Positions 46,123 to 54,558 of a stretch of DNA of 56,122 nt are shown piece after piece. The stretch is from a bacterium (GTDB taxonomy: Bacteria; SM23-31), in NCBI GenBank assembly GCA_028278455.1, contig JANQEH010000162.1, forward strand, positions 1 through 56,122, in the 5' to 3' direction. Position 1 is the stretch's first letter. Each line of letters starts with the position of its first letter. The notes beneath the pieces are model-generated. The model saw only the letters and a program-made list of their open reading frames with translations, did no database searches and was not told the origin of the DNA. The position numbers and the translations under genes are program-made.

Positions 46123-47553
46123 TTCAATTTTCAGGGTTTCATTTACAGCTCTTTTTCGGGGTATCTCCACAAAGCAGGTACTCCCTCTGCCTAATTCGGA
46201 ATCGATCGTTATACTGCCGCCGTGAGACTGAATAATCTTGTCAGCGATAAACATTCCCAGTCCTGTTCCTCCTGCGCCTTTTGAAGAAAAAAAGAGGCTG
46301 AAGGCTTTTTCCTTTGTCTCCTGATCCATACCGATCCCGTTATCAGATACCTCAAAAAATATTTTATCCTTGTTGCCGTTGAGTTTAACCTTTATCGAGT
46401 GTTCACAGTCTTTTGTATCCGTTCTGCATGCATCGAGGGCGTTTTCAAGAAGATTGACGATCACAGACCTTAAAGAATGGAGGTCCGCCTCGAATTCACC
46501 GGGTTCTTCCATTAAATCGTATTCAAAATTTGTTTTTATACTTTTCGCTTTTTCCTCCATAATCGAACAGACATCCCGTATAAATTCTTCAGCCTCGATA
46601 TTCTCGTAATTCAATTCTCGTTCCTTCGCATAGTACAATATGTTAAGCACCATGGTCCTAATGCGGTCAATGTTCCTCAATGCTATCTCCCATCCCTGGT
46701 TGATACGTCCGCTGTCGTCCTTTTTCAGACCTGTGTTAACCAGGTAGATCCCGCCGTCAAGACCGTTCAGCAGACCCTTGATCGTATGGGAGATCGAACC
46801 AATAAGAAGTCCGATCGAGGAAAGCTTGTCCTGCAGTTTCCTGATCTGGGTTATATCAGTGCTCATTTCAATAACCCGCTCGATCTCACCCTCTGCATTC
46901 CTTATCGGAGCTGTACAGACAAGCACATCCTTCTGTTCGTTGTTCTGGTCGGTTACTACTTCCTCGTGAGTCCTAACGACACCATCCGTGAAAGTCTGCT
47001 GGACAATGCAGGGAAGGCAGGCTTCCGTCCGGTGTTTATACACTTCATAGCATTTCTGACCATAAGCAGTCCCGAAAGACTCTCTGAACTGGCGGTTTGC
47101 CCTTACGATCCTCAGATCCTTATCCTGGATGGAAATATAGCAGGGTACTTCCTCGAAGATCAGCTGGTATCTTTCCTGGCTTTCGCGGATAGCGCCTTCA
47201 AGAAGTTTCATCTCAGTTATATCTGTTGACATCTCCATTACAGCCACTATATCACCATTTTCATTCCGTATCGGTGTTGTATTAACGAGCACCCATACAT
47301 CTTTCCCGTCAAGTGTTCTGACCTTTTCCTCACTCTGGTGAGAATCTCCATCCCTGAGTGTTTTTTCAACGGGGCATACTTCGCATTTTTCAGGCCTCTG
47401 TTTATATACCTGGTAGCAGTACCTGCCGGTATGGTCTCCAAAGTCACTGATAAATCTCTTATTTGCGTTTATAACTTTCAAGTCCCTGTCCTGAACTGTC
47501 AGATAGCAGGGCATTGAATCGAAATACTGCTTATATGTCTGTACTGATTCCAT
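46114..47553 (-). CDS. Histidine kinase with two cysteine-rich PAS domains
   Basis: The soluble kinase has 479 aa. PAS domains occupy about residues 5-120 and 127-240. Both have the same cysteine pattern: PCY (Cys16/Cys138), CYxVYKxR (Cys46/Cys168) and CxxC (57/60 and 179/182), which could bind a metal or act as a redox switch. The kinase core has an H-box SISHTIKG (His256), the N-box NLLENALDAC, and glycine boxes DNGIGMD and GGTGLGM. The ATG at 47553 is chosen because GGAG lies eight bases upstream; the GTG at 47562 overlaps that site. It follows the Hdr-receiver gene by about 30 bases, and signalling to that receiver is a natural inference. Confidence 0.88.
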   Translation of the reverse strand: MESVQTYKQYFDSMPCYLTVQDRDLKVINANKRFISDFGDHTGRYCYQVYKQRPEKCEVCPVEKTLRDGDSHQSEEKVRTLDGKDVWVLVNTTPIRNENGDIVAVMEMSTDITEMKLLEGAIRESQERYQLIFEEVPCYISIQDKDLRIVRANRQFRESFGTAYGQKCYEVYKHRTEACLPCIVQQTFTDGVVRTHEEVVTDQNNEQKDVLVCTAPIRNAEGEIERVIEMSTDITQIRKLQDKLSSIGLLIGSISHTIKGLLNGLDGGIYLVNTGLKKDDSGRINQGWEIALRNIDRIRTMVLNILYYAKERELNYENIEAEEFIRDVCSIMEEKAKSIKTNFEYDLMEEPGEFEADLHSLRSVIVNLLENALDACRTDTKDCEHSIKVKLNGNKDKIFFEVSDNGIGMDQETKEKAFSLFFSSKGAGGTGLGMFIADKIIQSHGGSITIDSELGRGSTCFVEIPRKRAVNETLKIELA

Positions 47554-47586
47554 AATTTTCACTCCGGAATCTGATTGACTTTCTAT

Positions 47587-49347
47587 TTATGAGCGGACTT
47601 TAAGTATCTTTTTCATGTTCTTAATAAGATCGTCCTCAGATACAGGTTTATCCATGTATCCCTCAGGTGGAGGTACAGGCCTGTCGTAAATAAGGCTTCT
47701 TAGCTCAGGCCTTCCAGTGATGATACAGATCGGTACATCTTTGAGATCGTCATCATTTCTGAATTCCTCAAAGACTTCTCTACCAGATTTACCGGGCATG
47801 TGGATATCGAGCGTCATAAGATCTATCTTCTCTTTTCTGGCGATATCCATAGCTTCATCCCCATTATGCGCCTTAAAGACGGTTGCACCATTATCTTCCA
47901 AAACCGTCGACAGGAATACTACCATATCGGGTTCATCATCGGTTACAAGGAAGGAGTAACCGTTCAGGACCTCGGCCGGAGCCTCTTCAACCGCTTCTGC
48001 CGGAACCTCGACAGGAGCAACCTCTTCAACAACCGGTACCTTCTCTTCAATTATCAGCGCATCCGCAACTAGGTTCACGAGCTGAGTGACCTCCATATCG
48101 AGCTTATAATGCTTTATCAGGTCAGACAGTCCGTCCACGCAATTATGGCATGAAGTTACTACAAATTTTGCACCTGTAGCAGCCAGCTGGTCAGCCTTGA
48201 CCTTAGCAGATTTCAGTCTTTGCGGTGTATACTCGGACATAGACATAGCTCCTCCACCTCCGGTGCAGCAGTAATTCTCACCGCGGTTCGGATACATCTC
48301 CCTGAAATCATCGACAACAAGATTTAGCAGCTCACGGGGCTCTTCCGTCATACCGCAGCTTCGTGCGAAATTGCATGAATCGTGATAAGTATATGAAGAG
48401 TCATTTTTCGCTTTGTCGACTTTTATCCTGCCTTCTTTAATATAATCGAGCATGGTTTCTACAGAGCTTTCCATTTTGAAATTCACATCAGTCTGCCCCC
48501 AGTTCTGGGCTTCACATCTAGTAGACCTGTAACCATGACCGCATTCCGATATCACCAGTTTCTTTCCATCAAGCTGCTCAACCTTTTCATATAATCTCCG
48601 CCCAACTGCCCCACCAAGATCATCATCACCCGAAAAAAGTCCGAAATTAGTCATATCCCAGCCTTCACTCGGCATGGTCCAGTCTTCTCCGGCAGCATAA
48701 AAGATCTTTGCCGCATCAGCTATTGTCCGGGGATCATATTTTACCTCTCTCGGATTGATGGAATAAACTACTTTGGCATCTTCTTTATCTATAGGTATCG
48801 CTGCTTTTGGATCATTGACTTCATCGACAAGCTCATCTGACATCCATTCCACAGTGTCAATATAATCTTCTTTAAGCACCCCCATCTGGTTTCCGATCTC
48901 CCACTGGTCCTTACTAACAACAGCTACACCTTCCGGCATGATACCGACATTTACGAGCAGCCCTCTGGTCATCCTGTTGAAAGTCGCAAAGTCAACACCC
49001 ATCGGGCAATTAATAGAACATCTCCTGCAGTTAGTACATTTACCGAAGACAATATCCCTCAGTTCTTCTAACTCCTCATCGGTATAAAGGCTTTTCGCAC
49101 CTACCCAGTCCGGAAGAACTTTTCCGGTCCAGTCGTAGTGCTTCTTAAATACTTTTCTTATCTTGTCGGCCTTATACGCCGGGGCATAAGTTGGATCGTC
49201 GGGATTAGCCAGAACGTAATGACAGGAATCGGTACACATACCGCAGTGGACGCATGCAGCCAACGATCCTACTATCTGGCGGTTAAGCTTTTTCCCAAGC
49301 CTTTCGATCACTAACTCTGCTTTATGGGATCTATTATTTGAGCTCAT
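47587..49347 (-). CDS. HdrD/DsrK-like iron-sulfur oxidoreductase fused to a response-regulator receiver
   Basis: The 586-residue fusion has two 4Fe-4S motifs in its N-terminal half (Cys32, 35, 38, 42 and Cys104, 107, 110, 114). CCG-type motifs follow, typical of HdrB/D and DsrK catalytic clusters: Cys325 and Cys331, then Cys360-Cys361, then CHNC at 400-403. After a Glu/Val/Pro/Ala linker (about 436-461) comes a complete receiver: Asp470, Asp471, phospho-Asp514 in LDIHMP, Thr544 and Lys567. The start at 49347 has GGAG upstream and avoids overlap with the cytochrome gene. Such a fusion joins a redox enzyme to phosphorelay control. The partner cytochrome b and kinase are adjacent. Confidence 0.88.
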   Translation of the reverse strand: MSSNNRSHKAELVIERLGKKLNRQIVGSLAACVHCGMCTDSCHYVLANPDDPTYAPAYKADKIRKVFKKHYDWTGKVLPDWVGAKSLYTDEELEELRDIVFGKCTNCRRCSINCPMGVDFATFNRMTRGLLVNVGIMPEGVAVVSKDQWEIGNQMGVLKEDYIDTVEWMSDELVDEVNDPKAAIPIDKEDAKVVYSINPREVKYDPRTIADAAKIFYAAGEDWTMPSEGWDMTNFGLFSGDDDLGGAVGRRLYEKVEQLDGKKLVISECGHGYRSTRCEAQNWGQTDVNFKMESSVETMLDYIKEGRIKVDKAKNDSSYTYHDSCNFARSCGMTEEPRELLNLVVDDFREMYPNRGENYCCTGGGGAMSMSEYTPQRLKSAKVKADQLAATGAKFVVTSCHNCVDGLSDLIKHYKLDMEVTQLVNLVADALIIEEKVPVVEEVAPVEVPAEAVEEAPAEVLNGYSFLVTDDEPDMVVFLSTVLEDNGATVFKAHNGDEAMDIARKEKIDLMTLDIHMPGKSGREVFEEFRNDDDLKDVPICIITGRPELRSLIYDRPVPPPEGYMDKPVSEDDLIKNMKKILKVRS

Positions 49348-49378
49348 AATTTTCTCCGAAATTGTTTTCAATATTTTT

Positions 49379-50053
49379 CTAGGCTGTTCTTTTGACAGGG
49401 TAGACACCCCTTCTGCCTAGAGTCTTCCCAAGATAGTACCTAGTAAACGGGTAATATAGATAGTGTGATATTTTGCTGAATGGCACATATAATAGGAAAA
49501 ATGTCGTCATAAAAAAGAATGTCAGTAAGTGCCACTCTCCACCGGACGTATCATTAGGTACAGATAAGAATCCGAAAAAGAACCATGCTGTTAGAAGGAT
49601 CAGGGAGAAGTAATCATCCGGAGAACTGATCGAGCTGATATATTTATTTCCGAACCGTCTGAATATCCTGTATACACCGACAAGGCTGGCACCGCCTATG
49701 ACTGCCTGGAACAGCCTCATGAAGACGGGATTTTCAAGTAATGCGGGAGCATAAGGGATGATAAAAGTAAGCGCGATCGCCAGGATAACTCCCAGGTGGA
49801 AGATCACAAACTGAACATACATCATCTTGTTTGTCCGTGTGCTTTCCATGGCATTCGGCATCGCTACATTAGCCCAGGAATAAATAATACTTTTTCTCTG
49901 GTTTTCAGGTCCTCCGGTCCCTGTTGGAGCCTGTCTCTCTTTTCCGGCTTTAAACCTTAGAAACCATCTAATACGCAGTGTATATACTATCGCCATTACT
50001 ATTAATGCAAGGTGAGATATAGTCTCTGCATATTGAAGCAGGTCACTTCTCAT
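49379..50053 (-). CDS. DsrM/NarI-like cytochrome b membrane subunit
   Basis: The 224-residue membrane protein has about five helices. It contains His residues placed in helices (ISHLALIVMAI, VIFHLGVILAI, KISHYLYYPFTRYYLGKTLG), the layout of NarI/DsrM/HdrE cytochrome b subunits. These pass electrons between the quinone pool and an HdrD/DsrK-type partner. It sits 31 bases before the Hdr-receiver gene, which makes the pair a DsrMK/HdrDE-like complex at the membrane. Confidence 0.8.
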   Translation of the reverse strand: MRSDLLQYAETISHLALIVMAIVYTLRIRWFLRFKAGKERQAPTGTGGPENQRKSIIYSWANVAMPNAMESTRTNKMMYVQFVIFHLGVILAIALTFIIPYAPALLENPVFMRLFQAVIGGASLVGVYRIFRRFGNKYISSISSPDDYFSLILLTAWFFFGFLSVPNDTSGGEWHLLTFFFMTTFFLLYVPFSKISHYLYYPFTRYYLGKTLGRRGVYPVKRTA

Positions 50054-50068
50054 GATAACTCCTTTATA

Positions 50069-50599
50069 TTAGCTGTTTTTGTTTAGTCTTTCATGGAATG
50101 GAATAAATTCTCTGTTATCGTTCAGACAGATCACGATTTTTTCAATTGAAGTATCACCGCTCAGGTATTCTTCGAATGTCTTGAACATGATATCAGCGCT
50201 GACCTCAAGCGCCACACCATAAAATCCGCATCCCATTGGGGGAAAAGCTATCGTCTTTATTCCTTTCTCTTCTGCTTTTTTGAGGCAGTTATGTATTGTT
50301 TTTTTGAGTTTATCGCTCAGGTATTCTTCCTGGAATTTCGGTCCTACAGCGTGAAGTATATGCCTGGTTTTCAGCTCACCACCGGCGGTAACAACAACAT
50401 CAGTCGTTTCCGCTTCTCCGAATTTGTTCAGTTCATCCTGAATTGAGGGGCCGCCTCTCATAGAGATAGCATTCCCGAATCCGGAACCAAGTTTCAGGTC
50501 ATTCTGAGCATAATAGACGATAGACTCGATCTCCATGTCAGTGTAGTCGCCTTTAACCAGATCAACAACACTATTATTGATATTCAGCGTGTCGGACAT
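50069..50599 (-). CDS. Macrodomain protein (ADP-ribose-binding)
   Basis: The 176-residue product is a single macrodomain: VDLVKGDYTDMEIESIV, YYAQNDLKLGSGFGNAI, a RHILHAVGP strand and the IAFPPMGCGFYGV loop, which bind ADP-ribose. The family includes deacetylases of O-acetyl-ADP-ribose and ADP-ribosyl hydrolases. The start at 50599 was chosen because AGGGAG is upstream. It is embedded between the helix-turn-helix regulator and the cytochrome b gene, an unexpected position for a macrodomain. Confidence 0.88.
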   Translation of the reverse strand: MSDTLNINNSVVDLVKGDYTDMEIESIVYYAQNDLKLGSGFGNAISMRGGPSIQDELNKFGEAETTDVVVTAGGELKTRHILHAVGPKFQEEYLSDKLKKTIHNCLKKAEEKGIKTIAFPPMGCGFYGVALEVSADIMFKTFEEYLSGDTSIEKIVICLNDNREFIPFHERLNKNS

Positions 50600-50678
50600 T
50601 GTTAGGTCTCCCTGTATTGTGAAAAAAATTACAAAGTGTTTCAAAAAACAATTCTATACTTTTACAAGACAACAGATT

Positions 50679-51458
50679 TTAATTATTAGCGCCGAGCATT
50701 TTCAGCCGCAGTTCTGCGAAACAGGAATTAAGGTCTTTAACATCAAAGGGGAACTTGATCGATGCGCAGATACCCTCACATTGCAGTTTCTGTGACTCAT
50801 GCTCTCTTACTGCAAGTATTATCTGCGCTCCATGGATGCGCTGGTCTTTCAGGAGGTGTCGTGAGATCTCTTCAGTTACGAATTTCTGCATTGAATCATC
50901 GATGACTATATAATCCGGACGAAAATCCTGGACTACCATAGCCGTTTCATATCCACAGCATGAAAATTCAAATGCTAATTCACTATGCGGCTCAGATCTG
51001 AGCTTAGATTTCATATCTTCATTGTCGGTAATGATCAACACATTAAACTTAGATTTGTTGATGAACCTGAAAAACTCACATGTAGTACAGCTTTCCTGGC
51101 AGCATATCCCGAGATGTCCGGCATCCTGACCAAGCCCTGCCATCATATAGCATTTTTCTGCTTTTGCCCGGAACACCATACAATCCCTGCATCCGGCTTT
51201 TATAATCCCATTTCGGGAGTGGTATTCCCAGCAGTAGGAGATGTCGGATTTTTTCTGAAGGCCGGTAAGATCTACAGGAGCGTCAGACTTTTTCTCTTTT
51301 ATGATGAATGGATCGAGGCTGTCAGAATTGATCCTGTAATGACCTCCGGCAGTTCTGAGGGCCTTGACCTTACCTCGTTTGATCCATTTCAATACTGTAT
51401 CAGGCGTTACCCCGCAGGCTTTAGCTGCTTTTCCGGTTGTGAATGAGTATTTTTCCAT
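50679..51458 (-). CDS. Helix-turn-helix regulator with cysteine cluster and receiver-like domain
   Basis: The 259-residue protein has three parts. Residues of about 5-52 form an excisionase/MerR-type helix-turn-helix (FTTGKAAKACGVTPDTVLKWIKRGKVKALRTAGGHYRI). Residues 76-127 hold eight cysteines (76, 90, 93, 103, 119, 120, 124, 127), starting CWEYH, likely binding a metal or iron-sulfur cluster. Residues of about 138-255 look like a receiver with Asp187/Asp188 and Lys235 but an incomplete acidic pocket. The gene begins the minus-strand run that includes the Hdr-receiver and kinase genes, so it is a likely redox-responsive regulator of the locus. Confidence 0.8.
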   Translation of the reverse strand: MEKYSFTTGKAAKACGVTPDTVLKWIKRGKVKALRTAGGHYRINSDSLDPFIIKEKKSDAPVDLTGLQKKSDISYCWEYHSRNGIIKAGCRDCMVFRAKAEKCYMMAGLGQDAGHLGICCQESCTTCEFFRFINKSKFNVLIITDNEDMKSKLRSEPHSELAFEFSCCGYETAMVVQDFRPDYIVIDDSMQKFVTEEISRHLLKDQRIHGAQIILAVREHESQKLQCEGICASIKFPFDVKDLNSCFAELRLKMLGANN

Positions 51459-51679
51459 GGTTTCAGACAATATATTATGTGTTTTATGGATTTTATGGAA
51501 TTTATCTGTTCATGTCAAGGAAAAATTGATATTTTTTTCACAATCGGGACCATTTCCGATCTTCTATACTGCTTCAGGATTCGAATGTGATCCTGAGTCC
51601 GGATTGTTTCATTTGAAATCTCTGAGGTACGGAATTTATTTCAATTAATTTTTCAAAAAGAATTTGCAATTACTGATGT

Positions 51680-51709
51680 ATTTTGCTATTTTGCCAAATA
51701 AGCAAATAT
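51680..51709. promoter_or_regulatory. ArsR-type operator overlapping the promoter of the ars-like operon
   Basis: TTGCTATTTTG and CAAATAAGCAA face each other around a short centre, agreeing at nine of eleven positions. The dyad lies 12 bases before the ArsR start at 51722. ArsR-type repressors usually bind such a dyad and release when metalloid or thiol ligand is present. Confidence 0.55.
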
Positions 51710-51721
51710 AGAAAGGTACTT

Positions 51722-52042
51722 ATGGACGTTCAGAGATATAAAAAGCTGGAAGCCCGGGCGGGAATTCTCAAGGCAATGGCACACCCAACCCGCCTGTTCA
51801 TCCTTGAGGAGCTGGCTGAGAGGAAACACAATGTGGGAGAGCTAACTGAAAAGATCGGTGCGGATATTTCGACAATATCCAAACATCTGAATGTTCTGAA
51901 GTCTGAAGGGATCATTCATGATGAAAGAATGGGTACTAATATCTATTACCATTTGAGCTGTCCATGTGTTCTGAATTTCTACCAGTGTGTTGAAGGTGTG
52001 ATCAAGTCAAAAGCGGATGAGCAAGCGTCATTGCTGAAATAA
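51722..52042 (+). CDS. ArsR family winged-helix transcriptional regulator
   Basis: The 106-residue repressor has the ArsR core: LKAMAHPTRLFILEELAE, VGELTEKIGADISTISKHLNVLKSEGI and the wing ERMGTNIYYHL. Cysteines in SCPCVLNFYQC at the C-terminus are candidate sensor residues for arsenite, thiols or related ligands. The ATG at 51722 has AAAGG upstream and is preferred to the frame opening at 51683. It leads an operon of transport and thiol-redox genes, with a matching dyad just upstream. Confidence 0.9.
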   Translation: MDVQRYKKLEARAGILKAMAHPTRLFILEELAERKHNVGELTEKIGADISTISKHLNVLKSEGIIHDERMGTNIYYHLSCPCVLNFYQCVEGVIKSKADEQASLLK

Positions 52043-52072
52043 TAACGGTAATATATATTGATTATCAGGTGA

Positions 52073-53371
52073 ATGATGAATTTGAAAAATGAATGGAAGA
52101 TATTATCGGCTATTGTGCTTTCATTTCTTGCACTTTATTTTGTTCCAATGGATGGACCGGAATTCAGCTCAGCCCTGATGGAAGGGATTATGCTTCTTCA
52201 GTGGTATGCGAGAGAGCATGTGATTCTTTGTCTGATTCCGGCATTCTTCATTGCAGGCGCAATTGCGGTTTTTATAAGTCAGAATTCTGTAATTAGATAT
52301 CTTGGTACCGGAGCAAAGAAAGTTGTATCCTATGGAGTTGCATCTGTTTCCGGTTCCATTCTCGCCGTCTGCTCGTGTACTATCCTTCCTCTGTTTGCAG
52401 GGATATACAGGATGGGAGCAGGACTGGGGCCGGCGACTGCTTTTCTCTATGCAGGACCGGCGATTAATGTTCTGGCTATTATTCTGACCGCAAGGATTCT
52501 TGGCTTTGAACTTGGTTTAGCAAGAGGGATCGGTGCAGTTGCATTCAGTATTGTTATCGGGTTGATAATGGAAGTTATTTTCAGAAATGATCCGATAGAC
52601 AAGGTAGAGCAGCAGATTTCCAATGAGAGATCCGAATATGGCCTCAAAAAGAATTCTCTGTTTTTCGGATTGATGGTTATGATTCTTGTGTTCTCGACAT
52701 GGGGAAAGCCGGAATCTGAAAGCGGAATCATGTTCTTAATATTTTCTTTTAAATGGTGGTTCGTAAGTATGCTATGGGGAATGTTTTCGATAATTCTTGT
52801 TAAATGGTATGAACTGGATCTAAAAAAAGTTCTACCAGTAGTAATAATACCGTTGCTACTCGGTGTGATTTTACCGGATAAACCGCTGATTCCCTTTTCA
52901 GCAGGATTTATCGGCCTGTCTATCCTTTTATTTACTTCCAAAGGAGAAGGCCGTTCATGGTTCGATTCTTCATGGGATCTCGCGAAGCAGATATTTCCGC
53001 TCCTGTTTGCCGGGATTCTTGTTTCCGGTTTTCTACTCGGCAGACCTGGGCATGAAGGAATTATACCAGCAGAATGGGTATCGGATATTGTAGGAGGTAA
53101 TTCTTTTACATCGAATTTCTTTGCATCGCTGATCGGGGCTATGATGTATTTTGCAACCTTGACTGAAATACCGATTCTTCAGGGGCTGCTTGGATCAGGA
53201 ATGGGAAATGGCCCGGCTCTCGCTCTGCTCCTTGCAGGTCCGGCGCTGTCACTGCCTAATATGCTCGTGATCAGGAGTGTAATGGGTGCGAAGAAGACAT
53301 TAGTCTTTGTTGTGCTGGTCGTGGTAATGTCAACTATATCAGGATTGTTATTTGGATCACTCCAGGGATAA
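52073..53371 (+). CDS. Permease of the UPF0718/ArsP-like family
   Basis: The 432-residue membrane protein has about ten helices in two homologous halves. The first half carries AVCSCTILPLFAGIY with the conserved CSC of this permease family, and GPATAFLYAGPAINV; the second carries GNGPALALLLAGPALSLPN. Relatives export organoarsenicals or are placed in thiol/metal resistance operons. It follows the ArsR gene by 30 bases. Substrate unknown. Confidence 0.85.
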   Translation: MMNLKNEWKILSAIVLSFLALYFVPMDGPEFSSALMEGIMLLQWYAREHVILCLIPAFFIAGAIAVFISQNSVIRYLGTGAKKVVSYGVASVSGSILAVCSCTILPLFAGIYRMGAGLGPATAFLYAGPAINVLAIILTARILGFELGLARGIGAVAFSIVIGLIMEVIFRNDPIDKVEQQISNERSEYGLKKNSLFFGLMVMILVFSTWGKPESESGIMFLIFSFKWWFVSMLWGMFSIILVKWYELDLKKVLPVVIIPLLLGVILPDKPLIPFSAGFIGLSILLFTSKGEGRSWFDSSWDLAKQIFPLLFAGILVSGFLLGRPGHEGIIPAEWVSDIVGGNSFTSNFFASLIGAMMYFATLTEIPILQGLLGSGMGNGPALALLLAGPALSLPNMLVIRSVMGAKKTLVFVVLVVVMSTISGLLFGSLQG

Positions 53372-53398
53372 ATGAATGCAAAAGAAGGATAATTGGTT

Positions 53399-53851
53399 AT
53401 GAAAAAAATATTTACAATCATACTTCTCGGATTTGTCACAATTTCTATAATAGTCATGGTCTATAAAATAATGGCAAGTGAGCAGGGCGGATTTGAAACA
53501 AATATACTGCCTGAGAATGCAGTCATAGTATATTATTTTCATACAGACTATCGATGTGAAACCTGTGAACTTATTGAGAAAAACACAGGTGATGCAGTAG
53601 TTGAAAAATTTTCTTCAGATATAAACTCAGGAAAGATCCTATGGAAAGTAGTAAACACGGATGCAGCAGTTAATAAACACTATGTAAAGGATTATGAATT
53701 ATATTCAGGCGCCGTAATTCTCTCAAAAAGGGTTCTCGGTAAAGAAGTATCTTACAAAGATCTCGACAAGATCTGGGAGCTGGCATATGATGAAGTTGAA
53801 TTCAAAAATTATATTTCGTCTGAAATCAGAAAGTTTATTGAGAGTAAATGA
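53399..53851 (+). CDS. ArsF-like membrane-anchored thioredoxin-fold protein
   Basis: The 150-residue protein has an N-terminal membrane anchor (about residues 4-24), then a thioredoxin-like fold with the CETC motif in YYFHTDYRCETCELIEK. It resembles the 'nitrophenyl compound nitroreductase subunit ArsF' family, which accompanies ArsG. The ATG at 53399 has AAGGA upstream. Its stop overlaps the next start (ATGA), which indicates coupled expression. Confidence 0.78.
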   Translation: MKKIFTIILLGFVTISIIVMVYKIMASEQGGFETNILPENAVIVYYFHTDYRCETCELIEKNTGDAVVEKFSSDINSGKILWKVVNTDAAVNKHYVKDYELYSGAVILSKRVLGKEVSYKDLDKIWELAYDEVEFKNYISSEIRKFIESK

Positions 53852-54540
53852 TGGATTATTTTATTTCAGGTTCTCTATCCGCTTTATGGCTGGGTATACT
53901 TACGTCGCTTTCCCCTTGTCCTCTGGCAACGAATATAGCGGCTATCTCATTTTTGAGCAAGAATATTCAGAGTGTAAGAAGTGTTCTTCTCTCCGGAATT
54001 ATATACACTTTTGGTAGAATGTTAACTTATATAGGAATTGCCGTTATTGCTATAATAGGATTATCAACAATCCCTAAACTTTCACATTTTCTGCAGAAAT
54101 ACATGAACATGATCCTGGGGCCGATTCTGATCATCACCGGAATGTTTTTACTCGAATTGCTAACTCCAGATTTTTCATCCAGAAATTCCACGGAGGGAGC
54201 AAAGAAACTGGCAAGTAAAGGGAAATATTGGAGCGCAGGGCTGCTGGGTGTGTTATTTGCCTTATCTTTCTGCCCGGTAACTGCCGCACTGTTTTTCGGA
54301 AGTCTTATACCACTTTCATTAAATTATAATTCTGATATTATTCTACCTGCTCTTTATGGCGCGGGAACCGGTTTGCCTGTGCTGCTTTTTGCTGTCGTTA
54401 TTTCAACCGGTTCAAAATCTATTGCTTTGATATACAAGAAAATATCATCGATCGAAATTTGGGCAAGAAGACTGACCGGATTTTTGCTGGTCGGTATAGG
54501 TATATATTTATCCCTTGATCACATTTTCGAATTATTCTAA
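53848..54540 (+). CDS. ArsG-like (DsbD/CcdA-type) membrane permease
   Basis: The 230-residue protein has six membrane helices and paired cysteines in LTSLSPCPLATN and ALSFCPVTAALFF, the DsbD/CcdA pattern used for moving electrons or thiols across the membrane. It matches the 'aromatic aminobenzylarsenical efflux permease ArsG' family by context and sequence, with ArsF-like next to it. It may shuttle reducing power to the CETC protein or export arsenicals. Confidence 0.8.
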   Translation: MMDYFISGSLSALWLGILTSLSPCPLATNIAAISFLSKNIQSVRSVLLSGIIYTFGRMLTYIGIAVIAIIGLSTIPKLSHFLQKYMNMILGPILIITGMFLLELLTPDFSSRNSTEGAKKLASKGKYWSAGLLGVLFALSFCPVTAALFFGSLIPLSLNYNSDIILPALYGAGTGLPVLLFAVVISTGSKSIALIYKKISSIEIWARRLTGFLLVGIGIYLSLDHIFELF

Positions 54541-54558
54541 TTTAGTACTGGAGAAATC

